A DNA stretch of 64,000 nucleotides. Origin: Linyphia triangularis. Taxonomy: Eukaryota > Arthropoda > Arachnida > Araneae > Linyphiidae. A model generated the notes under the pieces. That model saw nothing but the letters and a program-made list of their open reading frames with translations, had not been told where the DNA came from and made no database searches. Below, piece by piece: positions 42,893 through 52,228 of this stretch (its first letter is position 1; each line of letters begins with the position of its first letter). A program made the position numbers and the translations under genes. The stretch spans positions 50,201,214-50,265,213 of the forward strand of contig OZ021732.1 of the NCBI GenBank assembly GCA_963978545.1, given 5' to 3'.

Positions 42893-43969
42893 TACAACTC
42901 TAGGTTTACAGGAGGGTGTCCGTTGAATCCTTACCACGACGTCGTTGATCCTCTTAAGGACCACATACGGCCCTTCCCAGTTCGTCTGGAGCTTAGGGGA
43001 GAGTCCTTTCCGACGTTTAGGATTCCATAACCACACCTTGTCACCTTCCTGGAATGAACGGTCCATGACCTTGGCATAGTACCGGATCTTCACGCGCTCC
43101 GTCATGATGTTGTTTCTCTCTCTGGCGAACCGATGTACGGCTTCCAAACGTGCCTGCAGATCATCTAGATACTGGACAGGCGAGGAAGGAGTGTCCTGTG
43201 GTTGTCCAAAGAGGAGGTTGCTGGGGAGCCTAAGGTCTCTTCCACACATCGTTAGAGATGGAGAAAATCCGGTGGTCTCGTGAGTTGCACTCCCGTATGC
43301 CAACAGAAGCGGTGAACGTTTCTGATCCCCATCTTGCTGGTTATATGATTTTGAGATTGAGTCCGAATCATCCGCGGGTGCAGCTGATAGATCCCGGGAC
43401 CTCCGTTCGATGCTTGTAACAGGAGTACGGATGTCGATTCCCTCTTCACTAACTTTGTCCATTTCCACATGAACCACTTCCTGGGAGGGTTTCATCAGCG
43501 TCACTTTCTTCGGTTCTCTGTCCGAGGCTGGTGAGGTACTTTTCATAGATGTGGACTCTTCAGCATTCTCCAGGACATTGTCTTCATGAGCCATAATCCG
43601 ATATACGCACAGCTCTTTCATTTCTAGATCGTGCAAAGGAACTTCGCCTCTCCATGTTTGCAGCTTGCTTTTCTCAAAATTCAGCGTAATTCCATTTTTC
43701 TTCAAAAAGTCTAGTCCGAGAATGCACGGATCTACGATTTCGGCAACATAAACGGTGTGCTTGTAGGTGCTAAATCCAAGGGCAATGTCCACTTCCAATT
43801 TCCCATGCACAGAGATATTACCACCGGACACAGTTTGTAGCGAAACAGAGGGCGCTGTGTAGAGGAGTCGGCTGTTCCGGCGACGAGCCACGTCCGTCCT
43901 TACGATCGTTACGTTCGCTCCCGAATCGACGATTAGACGACATGGAGTTCCGTCGATCTCCCCCTTCAC
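42839..43969 (-). pseudogene. pol: Gypsy pol remnant: protease fused to integrase C-terminus
   Basis: An aspartic protease domain opens the frame with LIVDSGANVTIV (D-S-G catalytic triplet), followed by the GLDFLKKNGI flap-helix region. It is in a different frame from gag, so expression would need a frameshift near the gag stop (44051). After about residue 200 the sequence jumps to an integrase tail (LAYGSATHETTGFSP, GRDLRLPSNLLFG, NWEGPYVVLKRI). Reverse transcriptase, RNase H and the integrase catalytic core are absent, which shows an internal deletion with its joint near 43320-43400. The end is displaced: the last codons from the TA at 42893 are transposon sequence, and the true final 14 codons lie beyond the 8.4 kb insertion near 34443-34484. 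Confidence 0.85.
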
Positions 43970-44050
43970 GAATAAACCCTGGTTTCCTCCTTGTCGGGAT
44001 GAAACGTGGAAACGACTGGTCGGGGCTTCACCTGTTCTACATTGCAGCTC

Positions 44051-45523
44051 CTACCCTGCGAGATGGCATCTTCTTAGATTCAGTTGTTGAGATTCCGTGG
44101 TAGTGTTATCCCTTTTCTTTTTCAAATCAAGGCAGTTACGTCGTAGATGCCCTTCCCGTTTGCAGTGCCAGCAAATGACTCTGGTCCTTCGATCCCTGGC
44201 TCCGGGATAGCTTCTCATCATTCGATCAATTTTGCTTTCCAGTTCTCGAAGCTTTCTGGTGACAAAGTCAGAAGAATCCTCGGCTAATGCACCACGCACA
44301 TATCGTCGGTCTTTTCCAGAAGCTAGCTGCGCGGCTTCTACTCTCATGGCGTACACGAGGGCCGACTTCAGGTTTTTGTTTTGGGATAACCTTACCGCCT
44401 GCTGCACATCGGGATCTTGAATAGCGTCGATGAAATACTGCAGAGAAAGATCGTCTCGTACGTCTGAGGGACAGTCTGGGAAAGCGAGGAGCGACAGTCT
44501 TTCTATATCCGATGCCAATTCTTGAAGAGTTTCATTGGCCTTCTGCTGTCTCACTTTCAATTGCAGTCTGTTGTAATCCTTTAGATGCTGCTCCCCAAAC
44601 CTTAATTCCAACGCACTTGCCAGCGCCACGAATTCTCCCCGCTTCTCTTCAGGTAGTGTCTGTAAAATGTCAGCAGCTTCACCTCGAAGAGATGCTGCGA
44701 GATGGAATGCTTTCGAAGTATCGTCCCAACCATTCGCAGAAGCAATCATTTCAAATTGCGTTTGATAAACGCGCCAAGACGACTTCCCATCAAAAGGGGC
44801 CACTTTGATGTTAGAGCGCGGCGCCATAAAGGGGATGGAAGCGTTATCCCAATTAGGTGACGCTATGGCCAGAGCTTCACGCGTTTCCATTTTTCGCAGC
44901 CTTTCTTCTACAACGTCAATGAATTTGTCTTGCTCTTCCTTTAAGGTGGAAACTTTTTCTTGCATGGTGGAAACTTTTTCTTGCACGGTGGAAACTTTTT
45001 CTTCAACTTCATTTCTCACTGTCTTAAGATCTTCTCTGACATCCAAAATATCCGCCTTCATTGATTGAAGAACACTCTCTGTGCGCTCCATAAATCTATC
45101 AACGGACGCAGAAGATGATTCTTGCTTGGATGCTAAAGCTTTAATATCCGATGATGTCGCTTCTTGGCTGGCGGTGATTGCGGCGGCGAGTTCAGCGTTA
45201 GTCGTTTCTTGGCGGGTTTGACCAGCGGCGATTGTAGCGGCGAGTTCGGCATTTGTCGTTTCTTGACGGGCTTGACCAGCGGCGATTGTAGCGGCGAGTT
45301 CGGCATTTGTCGTTTCTTGACGGGCTTGACCAGCGGCGATTGTAGCGGCGGTTGATTCTTGTCCGGCTTTTATTTCGACGATTGTAGCGGCGGTTGATTC
45401 TTGTCCGGCTTTTATTTCGGCTTTCATTTCAGCGGCCGTGGATTCTTGTCCGGCTTTTATTCCAGCAATCATTTCCATCAACTGCTTCATTTGGTCTTCC
45501 ATCATTCCTCTAGTTGTCGGCAT
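44051..45523 (-). CDS. gag: Gypsy Gag (coiled coil, capsid, zinc knuckle)
   Basis: 490 residues from ATG 45523, 15 bases inside the primer-binding site, uninterrupted. Residues 1-210 are an Ala/Glu/Gln-rich coiled coil with direct repeats: AGQESTAA units, then three copies of AGQARQETTNAELAATI-type units encoded by 51-bp repeats at about 45180-45340, and EKVSTxQ heptad-like copies. Residues 235-400 match a retrotransposon capsid (NIKVAPFDGKSSWRVYQTQF, AADILQTL, ERLSLLAFPDCP). Residues 451-464 are a CCHC zinc knuckle, CWHCKREGHLRRNC. The Gag of element 1 at 1-687 is a relative. Gag assembles the particle in which the element RNA is reverse-transcribed. Although pol is deleted, this gag could still be expressed from the intact LTR. 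Confidence 0.9.
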   Translation of the reverse strand: MPTTRGMMEDQMKQLMEMIAGIKAGQESTAAEMKAEIKAGQESTAATIVEIKAGQESTAATIAAGQARQETTNAELAATIAAGQARQETTNAELAATIAAGQTRQETTNAELAAAITASQEATSSDIKALASKQESSSASVDRFMERTESVLQSMKADILDVREDLKTVRNEVEEKVSTVQEKVSTMQEKVSTLKEEQDKFIDVVEERLRKMETREALAIASPNWDNASIPFMAPRSNIKVAPFDGKSSWRVYQTQFEMIASANGWDDTSKAFHLAASLRGEAADILQTLPEEKRGEFVALASALELRFGEQHLKDYNRLQLKVRQQKANETLQELASDIERLSLLAFPDCPSDVRDDLSLQYFIDAIQDPDVQQAVRLSQNKNLKSALVYAMRVEAAQLASGKDRRYVRGALAEDSSDFVTRKLRELESKIDRMMRSYPGARDRRTRVICWHCKREGHLRRNCLDLKKKRDNTTTESQQLNLRRCHLAG

Positions 45524-45537
45524 TCAAAATTACGAGA

Positions 45538-45554
45538 CCCCACTTCTGACACCA
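45538..45554 (-). other. tRNA primer-binding site of Gypsy element 2
   Basis: TGGTGTCAGAAGTGGGG on the minus strand, one base inside the 5' LTR. Same site as in element 1 (693-709) apart from the last base. Confidence 0.7.
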
Positions 45555-45555
45555 C

Positions 45556-46027
45556 TGTTATGAATTTTTCCGCTGAGGCAATGACGGCACAGTTTTTCAG
45601 ATAAAAACTAGTATTTATTCTCTTCAGAAAACTCACAAAATTTATTCACAGATAACAGTGCAATCACTATTAATCTTCAATACAAGCTTCAACAAGAACA
45701 GCTTCGAATATAGCGATTATACAAGCTCACTCCAATAGGTCAACAAAGCGATCGCGATCAGCTTTCAACGAAATCCGAAGTACATCTGAAAACTTTCCCG
45801 TTCTCCAGTTCTTTATATACAAGCGCGTGAGACATTCTCGAAATTTCCAGCCAATTCATCGGAGACGAAATATCTCGAAACTTCTCGATTACTTTAGGTG
45901 TTGCCACCATTTTCTAACTTGTATAATCGCTATTAATTAATAAATAAAATAAGATAAAAATAAATGACAATAGAATTTTGAAATAATACGTCACTATTTA
46001 CAATATATACAGACAATTCGTGCAACA
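45556..46027 (-). repeat. 5' LTR of Gypsy element 2
   Basis: 472 bp with the same ends and TATATAAAG box as the 3' LTR, with four substitutions by eye (CCAAC/TCAAC, AGTCC/AGTTC, GGAAAC/GGAGAC, CCTTTTT/CCATTTT). It is followed by ATAT, the second copy of the target duplication. Confidence 0.92.
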
Positions 46028-46391
46028 ATATATAAATTACGTGTCACGTTGTTTGAGCCCAATGGACTCCAAAAATACTTAAACCGATTTTAATCAAATT
46101 TGCACACCGTGTGCAGTTTGATCTAACTTAAAAGATAGGATAGCTTACATCTCAATTTTTATAGCCGCAATATTGTTTTATTGCAAATTATTTGTTTCTT
46201 ATTTGACAGTCACAATTATCTGTTAGCTCCAAATGATTCTAACAGATGGCGCTGTGTTGAAAGTACCAACGTTTCACACAAGCTACAATTTAATGGCATG
46301 TGATTTATTACCGCCGTACTGAAAAATTTATTTTTGTGAAAGGGTTTAGTTCTTTATTTCAATATTAATACACGCTGCACCGAGGTAGTGA

Positions 46392-46476
46392 CAGGCGCGG
46401 ATTTAGGGGGGGTGCGGGGGGTGCGACCGCACCCCCCATGATGTATCTCGTCAAAATAATTTTTGAATGGCCGTTT

Positions 46477-46519
<43 letters not shown>

Positions 46520-48444
46520 ACATTTCTTTAATATTTGTAAGATCTATTTTTTATTTAATATCAATATCGATGGATATAGAGGGGGTAAACAAAATTAAGC
46601 TTTTTCTGACATTTTTCATGTTTCATTAATACAGATTCTTAAGCCACCTAACCGAGCTCCTTATTTCACAATCCGTAGAAGGAATAGGCTTGAGAGGGGA
46701 CGAGTAGATCGCGATTGTGATGACATGCAATGTACCGGTCAACGAATCTTTATCCCTTGTGTGATTCTCAAATTAAAAAAATTTCTCACAATACCATTAA
46801 AAAATTTCTCAATTTCAGCACGATTTTCTCATTTGTGAGTAGGAAATGGGACCAATAACTGGCAGGTTTTTTTTTTCCAATTAGCATTCTGCAGGTATAC
46901 TTCTTGTCTTCTTGATCAGAGGGCAATTAATTATACAGGTTTAATATCGGGGTGCCATCGCACCCCCTAAACGTACAAAAAATCATGCACTAAAAATATT
47001 AAAAACAAAACAAAAAAACAAGAACCTTTCATTATAATTGGAAAATAAAATGCCTAATTCCTAATTAAAAAAAAGCTTTGATCAAATCAGTACAATAGCA
47101 TTACTGCAATTCTACAGAGGTTGTAAGAAGTTCCGATGAAGAAGCTATCGCTAAATTAGGACCAAGAAAAGTTTCCCTTCGTTCTCTCCAGAAGATCAAC
47201 AAAAACGACCCCTTCTTTCTTGACCTTGAATTTGAAACTAAGGACACAAAGCAATAAAACTTGTGGGGCATACTGTCCCCTCCCATGCACGTGACATTGC
47301 ACCATTGTGAGTTGCAAATTACTAAAATGCCTCTACTCTGGGTGGAAGTGACAAGTGAATGGAATGGTCATTTTTGCTTGAGTTGGAGTGTGCGTGCGAT
47401 GTCAAGACTTTGTTTCTTCAATTGGTATGGCAGTGCAAGATAATCGACAGTAATATATAAGCATGATAAGATTTTTTAAATGTTACTATTTATTTTACAA
47501 AATGTAATGTTTCATTAACAATTTGTTTCAGTTTAGACGTTTGCTTTTTTTTTTCTAAATATGTTTGAATATTTCATTTTTTACAGAATAATCAGAAGTA
47601 GTGATTTATACTATACACTCATATTTGGCATTTTATGCAATTATCAACGTAACTCTCAATTCAATACCACCAGTATATGAATAGATTATAATAAAATATG
47701 TAATTCTTGTAAAAATAAACTGGTTTTACTGGATTAACCCCTTGTATCTGCACCCTTTCATATGCAAAATCATAAAAGCCCTTTGATAATGTCAAACAAA
47801 ATTGCTTTCGTAAATTATAAAATTTAATTTATCCTTAACAGTATAAAGTGAGTTCCATATTACCTTTTAACTTCTTCTCAAAATATTCAGGATCATAGCC
47901 AAACACGTTTTTAAATATTGCTATATGCTCCAATCTCACACCTCGCGAAAATTCACCAGATCTAGCAATATTTGGCTCTCTGTAGTCTGTTTTCAAATTG
48001 AGTAAACACTTGTCAAATTGAGTAAACTCGCGTCGATTGTTGAGCTACTTCCTGATAGTTTTCTGAGGTTTCTCTTATTTAAGATGAAGTCCATTTTTCT
48101 CTTGAAAGACCATCTGGTAGATGTTCTCTGCTTGATAAACAAACTAATCAGAATTTAACGTTGTTCCGGTGCAATATCTGGAAATATCCGGTACAGCGAC
48201 ATTTATTGCTACTAGAATATCAAGTAATTTAACATATTGTAATTTCAAAACTGGTCAGCTTAGATTGCAAATTTGTAAATATTGCGCATTCGCAGCTTTT
48301 GACAGTTTTTATTTGCTCTGTTAAATAAAAGCCAAAATTGTTTTGTGCGAGTTGATTATTTAAGTATAAATTACTGAAATATTAGGAACAATACCGATGA
48401 CTTACAAATAATTTAAATCATTTAATGTTAAAATCTTTTTAAAT

Positions 48445-48475
<31 letters not shown>

Positions 48476-50105
48476 TATTTTAATTTTAAATGTGTTTTTG
48501 TGTTTGTGACTCAAAATTGATGGTAAATGACTACTAATATATCTAATATGAGACACAATATGTAACCGATTAGAGATGCTACTTGTGATGAAAAAGCAGG
48601 TCCTATGGTTATATGAAAATTATTATTATTACAATTTCACCTGCTGTAACTAATTTAGTTTGGAATTTTATTTGAATAAAACGCAGAGAGTTAAAACAAA
48701 CTAATTTTCAGATAATGTTAAGTTTATTGTTTGAAAAATCTGCTGCTTTTTTTTTATTTTTTTATTATGGTGATTTGTGTGTTGACGGTTTAAGATGGGC
48801 TTTGAGTACATTTTCCTAATTTAAGTTCTTTTTAAATCATATTTATAAGAGAAAATATACAGTTATGTTAAACCAAACTGAAAATTTATATTAAAGTACA
48901 GGTTGGGTACAATAAAAATCCGTCTTTTTAGAGAATTTTTGCAACTAAAGGAAAATATAAAACTTTAAGATGAAAAGGGCTTATATGGCTTATCAATAAA
49001 GGCTTATTAATATCAACTTATATCAATAAAGTGGTCTAGATAAAATGTCTATGCGTGCATGGTCAGCATAGCTCCTAAACGAATTGACGTACGATATTCA
49101 AATTTGGTGTGCGGGCTAGTGGTAGCCATGGGACCTACGATTAGGTTTGAGCATTCACATAAGGGTGAAATCATGAATCTAATGCCTCTTAAGGTGTTTT
49201 AATCGCCCCCCACCTCCGAATTTCCCGTAGAAATCTGATAAAAGCGTAAAAAGTTGAAAAATGTGTGTCTTTAACGCAGAGCTCTCTGCCCTTGTGCATC
49301 GCCCATCAACTATTGATATCTTTCTGCTTTTCGTTCAAAAAAGGACAGTGTAATGTCTATTGAATATCATCACCAATTTCGTCGGTTATGCGTTTTTTTT
49401 TTTTTTATTATTATTACTATTTTTCTTGTCCCACGTAAAAATTATTGCCAAAAATATCGCCAAACTCTCCATTTTCATTTAAATGAAGGAAAATTTGGAA
49501 ACAGTAAATAATACCATATCAAATTTGAATGCAGTGACCAATATTATAGTGTGTAGTCTCAAGTTTATGTAACTTATATTTTAATTTACTAATGTGATGT
49601 CAAACAGAGTTGAAAAGAATTGTTTAACTTTGGAAATTATTAAAACCTTATGAATATAGAGTGTTACGTACCTGCAATGTTGTCTAAAGTTGTTAAACGA
49701 TCTATCGCCTTTTTCTGCATCAATTGATTTATGATGTTGAATGTATTGGTAAATTAACTTGTATAAAAAAGTTGAATTTTCATGGTTGCTGAGCTTTTTA
49801 CACTTCACCTAATCTGCATGAGATATTTTTTTGTGCTCTTAAATATTTTTTGTTTAATAAAAAATACTAAATATTTAAAATTTAATTTTTTATTACATTT
49901 TCGGGGTAATTTGTTACATGGGGTGCAAAAGAGGATTGTCAAACCCTCTAATTTTTATTTTGCATTGAACCCTGATAGTATCATACTAATTGATGATACC
50001 CCTTCCCCCCCCCCCTCTTCCCCAAGTTGACAAACTATCACCGCCACTGTAAACACTCCCGTTCATAATCGCACCCCCCTTGATTGACCTCTAAATCCGC
50101 CCCTG
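46392..50105. mobile_element. hAT-type element, 3.7 kb, transposase not recognised
   Basis: Inverted ends CAGGCGCGGATTTAG (46392-46406) and CTAAATCCGCCCCTG (50091-50105) with the perfect 8-bp target duplication GGTAGTGA (46384-46391 and 50106-50113). These are hAT diagnostics. The interior is AT-rich, with A, T and C homopolymers (46485-46517, 48448-48476, 49402-49414, 50005-50014) and a copy of dispersed repeat X. The short open frames lack hAT transposase or zinc-finger landmarks, so it is taken as non-autonomous. Confidence 0.85.
49030..49580 (+). repeat. Dispersed repeat family X, copy 2
   Basis: Block order matches 31930-32530 (GGTCAGCATAGCTC, TTGGTGTGCGGG, ATGCCTCTTAAGGTGTTTT, ATATCGCCAAACTCTCCATT). 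It lies within the hAT element. Confidence 0.55.
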
Positions 50106-50239
50106 GGTAGTGAGCAATTTAATGGCATGTGATTTATTACCTCAACTGATTTATTTATTTTTATGAATTGGTTTAGTTCTTTATTTCAATTCTGTCTGTC
50201 TGTCTGTGGCTCTGTGGATCAATAGAAACCTACTTAAAA

Positions 50240-51070
50240 TTGGAATTGAGCTCTGAAATTTTCAACATAAGACAAATAGAGAAACAGCTCTGAAATTTTA
50301 AACATACGTAGTTTTAGCCATCTATTTAGACTTTTGAAAAACAGAATGTTAAAATTTTAATTAGTTATTTTTTAATTAATTTTCTTAATTAATTTTTTTT
50401 TTTTTTTTACAAAATGACTTCTAATAGGACTACAGTTTTGAAATTTTCAACATAAGTACTTTGGGCCTTCTAATTGGACTTTTGAAAAACAGAATTTAAA
50501 ATTTTTATTTAGTTCTTTTTTAATTAATTTTTTTAATTAATTAATAAATATTTTACAAAACGATTTACAATAGGGCTACAGCTCTAAGATTTTCAACACA
50601 AATAGTTTTGCCCTTCTCATTGGACTTTTGACAAAAAGAACGTTCAAATTTTTATTTAGTTCTCTTTTGATTAATTTTTTAATTAATAAATATTTTACAA
50701 AACAATTTCTAATAGGGCTACAGTTCTGACATTTTGAACATAAGTAGTTTTGGACTTCTAATTAGACTTTTGAAAAACAGAATTTTTAAATTTTATTTGT
50801 TTTTTAATTAATTTAATTAATTAATCAACAAATATTTTACAACACGATTTCTAATTGGGCTACATTTCTGAAATGTTCAACACAAATAGTTTTGGCCTTC
50901 TGATTGGACTTTTGACAAAAAGAACGTTATAATTTTAATTGTTTTTTTAATGAATTTTTAATTAATATTTTCACAAAAAGTGACTTCTAATAGGCCTAGA
51001 ACTCTGAAAGTGTCAACATAAATAGTTTTGACCTTCTAATTTTGCTTTTTACAAACATCACGTGTTAAAA
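50240..51070 (+). repeat. Tandem units of about 135-145 bp inside the Helitron
   Basis: About six diverged units, each with CTCTGAAATTTTCAACATAA-type words, TAGTTTTGGCCTTCTAATTG-type words, CTTTTGACAAAAAGAA and a TTTTTAATTAATT stretch. A (GTCT)n run at 50192-50205 precedes them. The same unit family occurs at 25806-26360. Confidence 0.75.
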
Positions 51071-51457
51071 TATTCTTAAAGGAGTGCTGTGTTATAATTA
51101 TTAACGGGGCTTTTTTGGCCTTGTTTCTCGACAAGGGAGAAGTTTCTAATATTAAGGCTTTCCTTACAATTAGTTTTTAGTGTGTGAAGCGACCTTACGC
51201 TTACGCAGCAATGAACCTTTCATCGAGCAATAGCATAGCCGGCCACGTGTTATTTAGACTGAAGTATAAATTGAATTCATATTATAGTAAAAGTAATACA
51301 GTAGAATTCTTCTTGCTTTTTAATTATTAGTGCTTCATTGTTCAAAAATCTTCATTTAAAATATATACATATAAGTATTATCACATAGTTAATACCTGGA
51401 ATGCTACCACATAATCTTTGATTAAAGATTGGTTCACCAATTATTCTCCTGCGTAAT

Positions 51458-51830
51458 TTGAATCCACCTCGATTATGCTACGGTACGCGTTTGGTCATCA
51501 AAAAGATCACCGGAAATATACTTGAAACTACCATTTTAACTGGAAAATTTAAAGGAGAAGTGGTCCTGTTGCCACGTATTCCGATGATACCATCAGAATC
51601 TACGATACCCTTCAAAAGGTTACAGTTTTCAATTCGTTTAGCTTTTGCCACGTCTATAAATAAGTCTCAAGGCCAAACAATGTCCATTTGTGGTTTAGAT
51701 TTGGAAAATCCATGTTTTTCTCATGGGCAACTATGTTGCATGTTCACGTGTAGGAAAACCGTCGAATCTATTTGTGTTAGCTAAAGACAGGTTAACCAAA
51801 AATATTGCGCACCGATTAGTGCTAAATTAA
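51458..51830 (+). pseudogene. Helitron helicase C-terminus (Pif1-type), frameshifted
   Basis: The frame encodes the last part of the Pif1-family helicase of Helitron Rep-Hel proteins: NPPRLCYGTRLVIKK, ETTILTGKFKGEVVLLPRIP, PFKRLQFSIRLAFATSINKS followed by QGQ (helicase motif region) and LENPCFSHGQL. A one-base shift near 51740 moves the rest to another frame, where CSRVGKPSNLFVLAKDRLTK continues and ends at a stop (about 51830). Upstream helicase motifs and Rep are missing. The helicase unwinds the donor strand during rolling-circle transposition; this copy is dead. Confidence 0.85.
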
Positions 51831-52179
51831 ACTGAAATTGAAAGTATTTATAATTCCAAATAATAAACATTATTGTTAAAGATTTAAAACTATCTGCCCT
51901 ACCTACCTCATTTATAAGTTTAAGTGTCACGTGTTATTTACTAACAACTTTGTAATGTATTCATTTGTTACAAACTTGAATACAAAAAATAAAAAAATTT
52001 AAATTTATTTCTTTTGTATTGATTTTTGCTCAATATCAACGGTAGTAGAAAATCAATCATGGAGGTCGCCATGTTTTTTTACAAATGGCATCTGTGTGAA
52101 AAAGAATGGTGGTCCCCATAACTGGTGTTCTCCTACCGTTTCCCTTGAATGCTTTACTACTAAGTAATATAACAAAAAC

Positions 52180-52213
52180 CTTAGCCACAGCAACGCGTGG
52201 CCGGGTCTGCTAG
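52180..52213 (+). other. Helitron 3' terminal hairpin and CTAG end
   Basis: GCCACAGCAACGCGTGGC forms a stem of five to six base pairs about 10 bases before the terminal CTAG (52210-52213), followed by T. It fits the 3' terminator of Helitrons. Confidence 0.8.
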
Positions 52214-52228
52214 TTGAATAATAATTAA

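Larger units (their letters stand above)
33910..46027 (-). mobile_element. Ty3/Gypsy LTR retrotransposon element 2, split by an 8.4 kb element
   Basis: The two 472-bp LTRs (33910-34381 and 45556-46027) are the same apart from four substitutions seen by eye, flanked by the 4-bp target duplication ATAT. Reading on the minus strand: 5' LTR, primer-binding site, gag, short pol, polypurine tract, 3' LTR. Without the inserted element it is about 3.7 kb. Pol lacks reverse transcriptase, RNase H and the integrase core, so the copy is a non-autonomous deletion derivative that must have moved in trans if it moved after the deletion. Confidence 0.92.
33899..52213 (+). mobile_element. Helitron, interrupted by Gypsy and hAT insertions
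   Basis: The 5' end TCTTAATATATAAATTACGTG is preceded by A and is recovered by joining 33899-33909 to 46028 onward across the Gypsy insertion. The 3' end at 52213 is CTAG preceded by a GCCAC...GTGGC hairpin (GCCACAGCAACGCGTGGC) and followed by T. That is the expected A/T target with 5' TC and 3' CTRR. Pieces belonging to the Helitron are 33899-33909, 46028-46391 and 50114-52213, about 2.5 kb. It contains tandem repeats at 50240-51070 and a broken Pif1-type helicase C-terminus at 51458-51830. Rep is absent, so it is a deleted copy. Confidence 0.7.

Noticed and set aside
45164..45355. Plus-strand Gly/Cys-rich repeat frame
   Set aside because: Antisense of the Gag coiled-coil repeats.
51458..51830. 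Host Pif1 helicase gene
   Set aside because: Only the C-terminus remains, it is frameshifted, and it lies just before a Helitron 3' end.
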